Shown: positions 1 through 10,437 of the stretch, piece by piece
Position numbering within the stretch: the first letter of the stretch is position 1
Layout of the letters: the number at the start of each line of letters is the position of its first letter
Origin: Scenedesmus sp. ARA3
Taxonomy: Eukaryota; Chlorophyta; Chlorophyceae; Sphaeropleales; Scenedesmaceae
Direction of reading: 5' to 3'
DNA length: 64,000 nucleotides
Assembly (NCBI GenBank): GCA_004335835.1
Contig: RWJK01001339.1
Coordinates: 7,825-71,824, forward strand
The notes under the pieces: generated by a model
Told to the model about the DNA's origin: nothing
The model's database searches: none
The model's input: only the letters and a program-made list of their open reading frames with translations
Translations under genes and position numbers: made by a program

Positions 1-2
1 TA

Positions 3-690
3 CTGCTTGAGTATAAATCGGACGGCAGAGAGCAGCCGCCCCCGCCTCCACTGGAGTTTGATGATGGCGAAGGTGGAGAGTGGTTTGAGATTGACCAGGT
101 GCTCAAGCACCGGCGGGTCAAAGTTGGTAGGCGTTCCGTTATGCAGTACCTTGTTCGTTGGAAGGGCTATGGTCCTGAAAACGATGAGTGGCGTGATGAG
201 GTTGGTGTCACTGCCACAGCTGCTGACGCCTACTGGGCTGGGCTTGGAGGTCGCACAGCAGCAGCGTCTGCTGGTGCCGCCCCTCGCCGACGTGTTCGTG
301 GGCCACGTTCACGGAGATTGCGTAGCTAGTAGCATCTAGCTGCCAGGAGTCAGCCGCTAGGTGGGGAGGAGTGTTGCGTGCAACACTACTCTAGAAGCCC
401 CATGAACTAGTGTGCTGTCTAAGTAGAACTACGTAGATGGACTTTGATCCTTCGGGCATGTTACTCTGAGTCTTAGGGTACATGTTCGTTGGTACGTAGG
501 CAGGGCAGGCCATGTTAACGGGCCTTCGTCCCCAAGTCCAGTATTCTTACACCAGCTCAGCTTGCCCAGCGCAAGACTACCACACTAGGAATGCCACGCC
601 AACACCTGCGACTTGGATCAACTGAAACCTGTACTGGCGCCGTGCACCACGTTATTCATTGTGACGCGAGCAGGACCGTCACATCCAGGG
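3..690 (+). mobile_element. 3' end of a Ty3/gypsy chromovirus: Pol C-terminal chromodomain, PPT and partial LTR
   Basis: An open frame enters from the left edge and stops at 329. It encodes a chromodomain of the type fused to the integrase of chromoviruses, with FEIDQVLKHR, YLVRWKGYG and NDEW in the expected order, after a proline-rich linker and before a basic Arg-rich tail. Such a chromodomain steers integration to chromatin marks. The purine-rich stretch at 361-371 fits a polypurine tract. The next bases, from 372, begin TGTTGCGTGCAACA, as expected for an LTR that starts with TG. The LTR end and target-site duplication cannot be fixed because the 5' LTR is outside the window; several ACA endings between about 680 and 880 are possible. 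No reverse transcriptase is visible, so whether the copy is intact is unknown. Confidence 0.8.
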
Positions 691-1416
691 CCTGAGCCTC
701 AGCCTGACAGCTGAAACAACCCTGTGATAACAGCCATGCCACTGCCAATTGTGCCCATGCCTGCTGTTGCAAACACAGGAGCTGCACAGCTCGTTGTCAG
801 ACTTTATGCTTTTTGCTGTCAGCTCCACTGATTAGCCCGGGCGTATTTGCTGGCGCAGTGTGTACATGTAACAACGCGCATCAGCGGGGCCTGGGGTCAT
901 GACGTCAGGCCTAACCTAGGCATCACTGAACAGGCACAAGTGCGCCCTGTGGAGCGTGGCAGCAGTGATTCATGCTGCATCTGTCAAGCAGCGACTAGTT
1001 TCAGCAGCTTCAACATGCATGCCTTCTAAACGCCTACAGCAACACAAACAGGTGCAATGCAATGATGGAGGGTTACTAATGTGTAACACGACCCAGGCAT
1101 GCAGGGTGGTCTGTTGCACTGTAATCATTTAGTGCTCCAAGACGATTTGCATTAGTGTTGTTGCTGAGGGCGCTGAGTTGCGAAGTTGGTTCCCGCGCAA
1201 AAACAGCAGTTTCGCCTCCGTACAAAACGTACGGTAGACACCCTTTCTACGTCAAAGGCACACTGCAATAAGTTGTTTTGTGTCATGTTGCTGCAATGTG
1301 AAATGAACAGCGCGCGGTAGCTGCAGCAGCACCACGTGCCTGCTATTGCCTGCTGTCTGCTGTCTCAGCTCACTGCAGCCAACAGTGTGCCACCGCGCGC
1401 GCCAGCTGCACTCTCC
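691..1416. other. Gene-free stretch between retroelement and first gene
   Basis: No convincing open frame on either strand. It probably contains the rest of the LTR and the promoter/5' UTR of the coiled-coil gene that begins near 1417. I see no TATA box that stands out. Confidence 0.5.
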
Positions 1417-4400
1417 ATGACGAGCTTTCGCAGCAGCAATATCAGCTTCTGCGGCCTGTTCGAACGGGCAGTGGCAGCATCACTTCCTCAGCAGGCTGCA
1501 GGCCAGCCTGACATGCACAGCAGCATGGATGAAGAGCTCACATTGGCGCTATCTGCGCAGCTGGAAGACAGGCAAGTGATTTGAAGGAAGTTTAAATGCA
1601 TTCAACTAGTTTTCGGTGTGGTAAAAATGCTGTGGCTGGGCCATTGGGCGTGATAGCAGCATACTGTGTTTGCTACTTCTAGATACTGTCATGCAGGCCC
1701 TAGCACCAGCTGTGTTCTGCTCGGCTTGCAGGCAAGAGGCAAGGCGGCGCATTGCCAGGGGTGGACGGGTCCTGCAGGACAGGGGCGGCTCAGATGAAGA
1801 TGAGGAGCAGGCTGCAGAGCAGCAGGAGCCCAGCAGCACTCTCAACGGTCCCGCAGGCACCGAAGAGCAGCAGGGCCTGGAGCAGCTGTCCCCCTCCGCC
1901 AGGTGAGGCACTGGCTGGCCGCACATGCAGGGAGATGCACATTAAAAATTGATAACAAGGTGTCCTTCAGCAGAGACACACGTCAGCCACTGCCGGTCTC
2001 ATCAGACACAGCTAGGACAGCATGTTGTTGCGGATGCACACCAAGTGGTGCCACCACCGCACAGTACTCTCACGCCGCACATCACCCTGATGCTGCACCT
2101 GGCACCAGCCTTACAGCAGCTGTACTTCAACCCCACATACCCTGATGACTGGTCTGCATGACAGCCCTTACCCGCCTGCTACACCTGCTGTGCTGCTGCG
2201 TTGCCAGGTGCTGGCGTGAGCGAGCCACGCTGATGGGTGGCCAGCAGTCTGTTGAGGCGCACTGGGCGAAGCTGCGTGAGCGGCACCAGGTGCAGGCTGA
2301 GCTGAGGGCCTGGTGCGAGGAGGTGCTGGAGGGGCAGCAGCAGCGGCAGCAGCAGCAGCAGCAAGCGCTGGAGGCAGATGAGCAGCAGAGTCCGGGGGCC
2401 AGCACATGCGCAGCAGGGAGGAGGTACGTGTGTGCAGGTGTTGACTGCAGTTTACAGTTGAAGACTGCTGGCGACAGATGCAGGCTCAAGTCAGCGGCTC
2501 ACCCGTAGGTGCAATGGCATTGTTGTGATTTATATATCGTGCAGCAGGCACGATTCTTTCAGTGGGTTGACCCGCAAGGCCCACATGAACTTATGCTCAG
2601 CCAGCCGTGCTGAATTTTGCTGCGGATATCTGCCTGCCTGCAGCAGGAGCAGATGGAGTGAGCCACCTTCCAGCCTCCACAGCCAGCTGTCAGGCCAGCG
2701 GCACCACCACCGCAGCAGGCACCACCACTCACGGCATCAGAGGGCGAGCTGCATAGCAGTGATAAACACAGCAGCAGCGCCAGCAGTGCATCAAGCCAAG
2801 CAGGAGGAGGAGCAGCAGCAGCAGCAGCAGTCTGAGGAGTACACAGCCAGTGCAGCAGCTGAAGGTGGCTTGTTCCTGACTCCTCGCACCACGGAGATGT
2901 TCACTGCTGAGCTGCAGGACCAGCTACAGAGCAGGGTGCAGCAGGAAGTGCAGCAACACCTGGCCCAGGCGAGAGCTGCTGCCGCCGCCGCAGCAGCAGC
3001 AGCAACAGCAACATTGAAATGGCTGGCAATGGAAGCAGAGTATTGTGATTCATGCGGGTCAAATGGATGGAAACCTAAGGCAGCTGCCTAATATGTGAAA
3101 CGCACAGCTTGCTCGCCTGTTCACTTATGTAATGCCAGCATGCAGTGCATGTTATTTTTGCTGGTACATGCAACTTGCTGTGTCACCACTCCATGTTGCA
3201 TGCCGCGCTCTCTTGCGTAGGCGCAATGGCAGCAAGCAAACCCAGCAGAGCAGCAGCTGCTGGTGAACCTGCAGCAGGAGCATCAGCAGCTGCAGCAGCA
3301 GCTAGCGGAGGCACGCCAGCAGATTGCATTGCTGGCAGCTGGCAGCATCAGCTGTGAGGCAGCAGCTGCAGCAACACCGGCACAGCAGCGTCCTGCCAGC
3401 AGCAGCGGCGGCAAGGGCGCAACTGTGAACAGGCGGACCAGCGCTGGAGGAGGTAGCAGCAGCAGCAGAGCAGCAGCACAGCAGCAGCAACACAGGCAGC
3501 ACCATGACGTGGTCGTACAGCCTAGCCCAGGAGTGCAGGTGCTGACAATCATCAGGAGCGACAGCCACAGCAGCGACGACAGCGAGGTGGAAGGAAGCGG
3601 GAGTCTTCCTGCTGGCAGGAAGCCTACCGCCCCTGCACTTGCACAAGACAAACACACCCAGCAACGGCTGGGCAATGACAATGACGGCCCAGCCAAACAG
3701 CAGCAGCAGCAACAGCAACAGCATCTGCAGCCAGCACGGCAGGGTGGGCCTGTCGATGCTGCGAGTGCAGCCGAAACCCGCTGTGCACAAGCTGCAAGCA
3801 GCACCAGGCCAAACACTAGTGGTGCTGCTAATGGCAAAGCTGATGCACGGACAGCTGCTAAAGCAGCGGGCAGGCGAGCTACTACCACTGGCGTTGCCTC
3901 TGCTGGCAGCAACAGCAGCAGCAGCAGCAGCAAGGCGCCACTTCCAAGGCGGACAAGTACAGCAGCGCGGCCGATGAGCAGCACCAGCAGTGCAGCAGCG
4001 CAGCAGCTGCTGAGCCTTGAGCAGCAGCACGCGCTTGCTGAGCGGCTGCAGCACGCAGAGCAGGTGATGCAGATGCTGCATGGCGACCTACAGGCCTCAC
4101 TGGAGCAGCAGCAGCAGATTGCGCAGCAGCTGGAGCAGAGCCAGGCAGCAGAGCAGCAGCTGCGGCAGCAGCTGCAGCAGCAGCAAGGGCAGGGTGACAG
4201 CATGGGGCAGGGTCGGGAAGAAACTGTCAGCAGGGAGGAGCACGCACAACTCGAACAGCAGCTGAGTGAAGAGCGGCAGGAGCTGTGCGACACACAGCAG
4301 CAGCTGGCACAAGTGCAGGAGGCAGCAGCGCAGTCGGGTCATCAGCTGATGGTGCTGCAGGCGCAGCTTGAGCAGCAGCAGGCTGGCCATGCTGTGCGAG

Positions 4401-5953
4401 AGGCTGAGCTGCAGCAGTGCATTGATCAGCTGCAGCAGCAGCTGGAGGCTGCCGAGCAAGCCAAGTATGTGCCACACCATCAGCAGCAACATGCTGATGA
4501 AGAAGAAGCACTTGCTGGCGGTTCAGCACTAGAACTTTTGTCACACACAGACTTACAGGCCAGCACGGCAGCTGCTGTGGATACGAAAATGCCAACCGAA
4601 CTGGCAAAGGGCAGCAGCAGCAACACAGAGCAAGCTTGCCTGCATGCTGTAGAGGCTGAGGCTGCCGTGCAGCGGCAAGGCAGCTCAGCAACGCCTGATC
4701 AGCAGCATGAGCAGGTAAACCAGCAGCAACAGCAGCAGAAGCAGCAGCAGGGACAGCAGTGCTCACAATGCCAGCAGCTGGAGCAGCGGGTGCAGCAACT
4801 GCAGCGGCTGCTGCAGCACGCCGCCAGCAGTTCTCTTGCGGAGGCGGGGACCGCCATTGACATCCAACACCACCAAGAAGGCCACAGTGCAGCAGCATTA
4901 GCCGCAGGAGCAAGCCGCCAGATTAGGCAGCCAGTGCTGCGTGCAAAGCAGCAGAGGCCCCAGCAGGAGCAGATGAAGACGTGGCTGTGCCCAGTTGCAC
5001 CAGAGCTGGCAGCACTGCAGGCATCAGCAGCAGCCAGCCAGCGCTGCGAGCAGCAGCGCCCTATGTCAGCAAGAGACTGCGGTGCATCTGCGTATGGCAA
5101 CACCTGGCAGCTGCAGGCGTACGCGCTAGAGGACAACTGCGATGCAGAAGGCCACAGCAGCACCGCAGCTGTGCTTCCTGAGTCGCTGATGCTCGCGGGG
5201 GTGCGCAAGATGCGTCCACTGAGCTACACACCTGCACAGCCAGCAACCAGCAGCATGCCAGCGGATGGTGTTGTTGGCACTGCACTGACCAGCAGGGTAG
5301 CAAGGCAGCAGGCTGTGGCCTGCAGCAGCCAGCAGACTGGAGCGCTGTCAGTTGGTGCTGAGCGGCTGCTGCAGGAAGCACTGCTTGCAGGAAACATGAA
5401 TGGCCAGCGACGGCTGGATTTCCTGCAGCTTGTTGGTGATCCCTCTGGCAGTGGTGGCCCTGTGGCAGGCCAAGCAGCAGCTGCAGGGGCAGCAACCTGC
5501 CTGACACGTGGCAAGAGTGAGGGAGGTGTGCCACCAGCAGCACCATGTCAGCCAGCTGAGCTGCAGCCTACGTTCAGTGCAGTGCGCTGGACTTGCAGGA
5601 GCAGCAGTCCCAGGCGCAACACCCCGAGGAGTGCACGGCCTGCGTCAGCAGCTGACTTGTGCGACTCAGGTGTGCATGGTAGCATGCGGGTGCAGATGAG
5701 CAGCAGACCACAGACGACCAGATGTCACAGCCAAGGGCCGCCTGGCAGTGGCGATGTGACAGCAAAGACGCACATGCACGGCAGCAGACATACGTATACT
5801 GCTGAGAGTGTTTCTGGTGGCTCGTTATATGCTGCGCAAGAGGTGTATGCCCCGTCAGTAGCGCCAGGCAGCAGGAGCGTGCTGCGTGCTGGCAGCGCCA
5901 CGGCCAAGCCTGCTGCGGTTCCCAGGCTAAATTTGGGCGTGCTGAGGCTTTGA
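1417..5953 (+). CDS. Gln-rich coiled-coil protein of unknown function, five exons
   Basis: Not recognised as a named family. Exons I support: 1417-1571, 1732-1902, 2208-2423, from about 2644 to near 3020-3070, and 3221-5953. The first three junctions keep phase (2/2/2); the exon 4 donor could not be fixed. The proposed start gives MTSFRSSNISFCGL. Exons 1-3 are acidic and helical (DEELTLALSAQLEDR, WAKLRERHQVQAELRAW). The last exon encodes about 910 residues: heptad-like LEQQ/QQLEQ repeats, long Gln runs, then a Ser/Ala/Arg-rich disordered end. The content suggests a scaffold or cytoskeletal protein, but no domain proves this. Intron 1 uses a GC donor (GCAAGT). The SDR gene follows on the same strand 464 bp downstream. 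Confidence 0.65.
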
Positions 5954-6417
5954 GTATGTGCCGATGAAGCGGCATGGACATGCTGTTGTACACATGCGAG
6001 AAGATGGATGCGGCAGTGCGTGTCCGGTGTGCATGGTGTGACAGAATCTTCAACTTCACACTGACCTTCCGACGCGCGTGGTATGTGTATGTCGTTTCAT
6101 GTAGCACTGCCAACAACCTCTGGTAGTCCTTTCGTAAATCGAATTTAATTTTTAAAGAAGCTTCAAGCCGAACGATTGTACATATTGGTCAACGACCGCG
6201 TCAGCCGGGCGTTGTCTCAGGTATGAGATCAGACTGAGGTGGGACTCCAACGGCCACGCGTTCTGCGTATGACCTGCGCCAAGCTCGCTTTCAGCTTCGC
6301 ATGCAATTGTTGTTCCCCACAATCGTTCCCCAACAGCACGGCACTGTTACAACACCTGTAGCAGCACGTGCACCCGGCTGGCAGCAGCAGCAGTACCAAC
6401 AGGCATAGGTTGTCAAC
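5954..6417 (+). other. Spacer between the coiled-coil and SDR genes
   Basis: Contains the 3' UTR of the upstream gene and the promoter/leader of the SDR gene. It has a T/A-rich patch near 6135-6165. No TGTAA and no further gene seen. Confidence 0.5.
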
Positions 6418-8861
6418 ATGGCATGTCCTATGGCCCCTTCTGCGGGATTCTTTAGGAATTACCTCAACTGGGTCATCACAAGCGTGGCATGGCTGCTGGC
6501 GGATTGGTTTGGCTGGAGGACAGCACTGGCTGTGTACCCTCCCCTGCTGAGGAACAAGGTGGCAATCGTGACAGGAGCGAATGCAGGCCTGGGGCTGGAG
6601 ACCACCAAGGCGCTGCTGCAGGTACTGCTGCTGCTGTTGCTGCTGATTACTAGCAATGCTTCCTTGTGCATTACACCGGGCAGTGCATTGCAGCTGTTGG
6701 CAAAAATGCACTATGTAAGGCTGCATGTGTACAGGGAGCCAGTCTGTGTGTCAGTGCCAGCAGCTGGCAACCATTGCTGCGTGGCACAGCCTGGGTTAAC
6801 GAACATCACCAACATCCTCAGACAAACGCTTTGGGACCTGAAAGCTGGTTCATTGCCTGCGGCCGCTCCGTCTCTTCCCCTGTGGTGTTTCCACGTCTGC
6901 AGCAAGGCGCAACAGTCATCATGGCCTGCCGCAGCATGCAGGCTGCAGCCACAGCCAGGGAGGACATCCTGGCTGACCCACGCAATGCAGGGCCCGTGCC
7001 TGACCCTGCTAGCCGCCTCATCCCGCTCCACGTCGACTTTGAGGACTTTGAGACCATCCCCAAGTTTGTGGAGGCGTTCCACGCTACTGGGCTGCCTCTG
7101 CACGTGCTGGTGAACAATGCCGGCGTGCACCTCAAGCCACACAAGAAGGTGCGGCGAGCTCTCTGGCTGCTGTGGCTCAGCTTGGCTCAGTAGTTGGAGT
7201 TTAGACAGAGACAAGCAGCATGTGCTGCGGCCGTGGCTTGTATTTATTCAACTGCTCGGTGATGGCAGTGCATGGCGTCAACTACTAGCAGCACATGGAA
7301 ACTATTTCATGTGTGGATGGTGTGTACCGCGCGTGGGGGCAAACTTGGCTGATATCGCAGCTGCCCATGCTGTGCTGCTGCTCGCCTGTCTGCTGCAGGT
7401 GTCGTGCGGCTTTGAGCGCACCATCGCCTCCAACTTCTTCGGCCACTTCTGGCTCACACAGCTGCTGCTGGACGACCTCAAGGCTGCTGCGCCATCAAGG
7501 TGCGGCAGGTCCCCAGCTGGTGGGGCACCAGGCCCAGGCAGCCAGCGGCAGCAACACCAGCGCAGTGCGCTGCGTCACACAATCAATTGGCTGCAAGCAG
7601 CCTAGCAACAGGTCTTGCTCCCAAACCTGTAAACAACAGGCTTTTGTACAGGCCCATCAATGGGAATCTCATGCTTACTCCTGTGCGCTACATCGTGCCA
7701 ACTCTCTCTCCCTACCCTACCCCACCCACCGGCAGGGTCGTGGAGATGTCTTCCTTTGCGGAGAATTTTGGCCTGCTGGGCATGTACACGCGCAGCCTGC
7801 CCTGGGGCGACCTGCGCGGCGCGACACTGCCCGACTCCGGGGAGCGTGCCTACACGCTGAGCAAGACGTACATCCTCATGGCGGCACGCGAGCTGGCGCG
7901 GCGGCTGGAGGGCAGCGGCGTGGACGTGATCACAGGTGCGGGGGCGGTGGTGAGGTGGCTGTTGGTGGTGAGGTGGGAGAGGTCGTGCACAGACTTGCAA
8001 AGCGTGACCGAGGGCAAGGCAGCTGCAGCAGCAGCAATGTCTTGCAGTGGAACATCAACACCTAAAGCTGGCGCCGAGGGGGGATTCAATACATTTTTAC
8101 GTGAAGCCGCGAATGCATGATGCTGCTTGCACAGCTTGTCACTTGCACTGTAGCCGTAACATCGTGCAAAACCTGCATGTGCCACTGCTGCTTGGAACAC
8201 GACAGTTCACCAGCGCCGCCATGTTGCCCTGTCGTCTTTTGACTTGCTTTCACACTGCTGCTGCTGCTGCTGCTGCCTACTGGCAGTGCACCCGGGCTTT
8301 GCCGACTCCACCTGGTACCTCAAATCCGACAACGAGGCCTACTTCTTCTCATGGCTGATCGCAAAAGTGCGCTCTGTCATCCCCTGGCTGGGCGTGGGCC
8401 AGCCCTGCACCACTGGAGCCATCAGCACCATCTATGCAGCGATGGCCCCTGAGCTTCAGGGCAGCACCAGCAGTGTGGGTTCAAAGGGCCTCATTGACAG
8501 CGTTTGCAGGGCTCTGTTTGGCGGCCGGTTGAAGTACTTTGGGCCGCACTACGTGATCCAGAACTGCTTCAACGCGTGGCCACGCTGGGCCACCAACCCC
8601 TGGAACTACAACAGGGGCGCGTGTGTGCGGATGTATGAGGGTGGGCTGGAGCTGATCAGGCAGGTGGAGCAGGAGCTGGGCCTGCAGCAGCAGCAGCAGC
8701 CGGGAGGTGGCGCTGTCAACGGCAATGGTGCGGGGCCTCAGGCGGTGCTGCCAGCAGGGAAGGCAGATGGGGCTGTTGACGGCAGCAACACGAGGAAACG
8801 CAAGGGCGGCTCTGCTGCGGTGGTGAATGGGGCTGGGGCGCAGCCCGTGCCGGCTGCTTGA
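6418..8861 (+). CDS. Short-chain dehydrogenase/reductase, RDH/WWOX-like, 441 aa
   Basis: Classical SDR oxidoreductase using NAD(P)(H); the substrate is not predictable (retinol dehydrogenase 11-14, WWOX and protochlorophyllide reductase-like enzymes are nearest in style). Exons 6418-6621, 6903-7148, 7399-7499, 7736-7935, 8287-8861; phases close exactly. Visible motifs: TGANAGLG at residues 52-59 (cofactor loop), a basic ACRS after beta-2, NNAG at 139-142, Ser 189/190 and YTLSK (Tyr223, Lys227) as the catalytic set, then VHPGFADSTW. Residues 14-33 are hydrophobic with several Trp, consistent with a membrane anchor. After about residue 390 the tail is low-complexity and ends basic (TRKRKGG). 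The start is the first ATG of exon 1 and leads straight into the Rossmann fold. Confidence 0.9.
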
Positions 8862-9400
8862 GGCGGCTGTTGGGGGTGCCTTTTGTGGGGGAGTGTATTG
8901 GGTGGCCCTGCCACCATCTGCAGTGTACTCTGAAGGCGAGTGCTATGTGTATGTCATTTAGGCAGGAGACGTCACCGACATTTATTGATTGCGTTGCACT
9001 GTCAAATTTGCAGGGCCAATTTCTGAAGTTGCAGTTATTGTAGGGGGGTTGGAGTCGTAGGGTTGGCGCATTGTATGCCAAGGATGTTGCCGACACAGTG
9101 AGGGCGGGCCAATTGTTGGAGGAGGCGCTGATGCGAGGTGTTTATGCTGCTCCGCACCGTGGGCACCATGCAGTTTGTTCCCAGACACAACGTGCAGCAA
9201 ATCCTGCTACATTGCATGCAATTCGCCGAAGTAGTTAGCGCTGAAGTAGTTTGCGCTGTGTGTGGTGGCTGTTCCTGCAAATGGAACTCCTTTGTGTTTT
9301 GAAGAGGGTGCCTCGGACACTAGTGAACGGTGTTATAAAGGGTGAGTTTTCATCTTACAACATGTAAGCAGGGCTGTTATGTTCAGGCGCGCCAGTGGCT
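8862..9400 (+). other. 3' UTR of the SDR gene
   Basis: T/G-rich on the plus strand, without coding potential. A TGTAA signal lies at 9363-9367, about 500 bases after the stop codon. Confidence 0.55.
9363..9367 (+). terminator. TGTAA polyadenylation signal, SDR gene
   Basis: Chlorophyte-type TGTAA on the sense strand. The base bias of the flank changes shortly after it, which supports a transcript end here. Confidence 0.5.
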
Positions 9401-9472
9401 GTGAGCAAGAGAGGAGACTGTTGCTGGGCTACGGAGTTGTAAATGTCCAGCGGTGTTAACAGGACGTGGTGA

Positions 9473-9511
9473 TATACGTGCACGTATACGTGTATGTGCC
9501 ACGTGGCACAT
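9473..9511. repeat. Two adjacent long perfect palindromes
   Basis: 9473-9488 is a perfect 16-base palindrome centred on GTGCAC. 9494-9511 is a perfect 18-base palindrome centred on CACGTG. A 10-base palindrome (ACGTATACGT, 9482-9491) bridges them. They sit in the gap between two convergent genes, between their opposing polyadenylation signals. Confidence 0.85.
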
Positions 9512-9646
9512 CATAGCATAGATGGTGTTAGATAGGTGCAATTCACACATTCATGGTACCTTGACTATGATATGAGCATAGGCTAGCATCATACTTTGCA
9601 TGGATGTGAGCCAGCTGCTGCACAGGTCGTGGAAAAAACAGTTCAG

Positions 9647-9651
9647 TTACA
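9647..9651 (-). terminator. TGTAA polyadenylation signal, PHGDH gene
   Basis: TTACA on the plus strand reads TGTAA on the minus strand, about 790 bases beyond the PHGDH stop. Confidence 0.4.
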
Positions 9652-10437
9652 AGAATATCGCACACGCTGCACACAGATCCTGACACCTAGCCAGCAGCAA
9701 CAGGTGGAGCGGTGACCTAACCGAAGCACATGTGAAAATCATGGAACCAGACACAAGGCTTCCTGCAAATTGAGCTGGCAGACGATGCATTGCTGGACCA
9801 CATACACAGTGGTAAAGCAGCGAGCTGCACGGGCGCGCATGTGTGTGCACCAGTCAAACACAATGTAACGAGCAACGCAGAGGCAGCAAACTGCCTAGTC
9901 AATCTTGCCGCACTGCTGCTGTTTATCGACTGCTACAGCAGCAACTGCAGCAAGCAATGCGCAACAACTTTGCACCCAGCTGTAGCCAAATACAGAGTAA
10001 GAAACTGCACCGCCTTCACTAGGGAAAGCACTAAGCACACACTGCGTGCAGCTGCAGCACACACTGCGTGCAGTTGCAGCACTGGAAATGTACAGGCCAT
10101 CAGAGTGCTGATATGGCATGTCCACTGCACGGACTGAACCCAGCGCATGATGACACACACAGCGCACAATACTAGGAAAGAAAGGGTCATTGAGTCATTG
10201 CCAGCGCAACAGTAAAACCAGCATCACAGCTGGACTCTGCTAGATGTGCAACAATAGGTATAGGTGTTCTCCTGCCCCCTGCACCCTCGTAACATGAGAA
10301 CAATCTCAGAACAGACACGCCCACAACGCCCGCTGCGTGACGCCAGCAGCACTGCTAACAGCCCTGCAGGCAGTCGTCCTGCTGTAACAGGCAGTCCTGC
10401 AAAGCTGCAAAGCAGCTGCTGCAGCAGCCTGGCGCGC

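Larger units (their letters stand above)
9401..10437 (-). other. Convergent intergenic gap and 3' UTR of the PHGDH gene
   Basis: From about 9640 to 10437 the plus strand is A/C-rich, that is T/G-rich in the PHGDH sense, as expected of its 3' UTR. It holds a 22-base near-perfect tandem duplication around 10036-10080 (CACTGCGTGCAG core). No gene seen. Confidence 0.5.

Noticed and set aside
3283..4293. 336-residue Cys/Ser/Leu-rich frame on the minus strand
   Set aside because: It is the antisense of CAG-rich coding DNA (CTG repeats read as Cys/Ala/Leu), with no family features.
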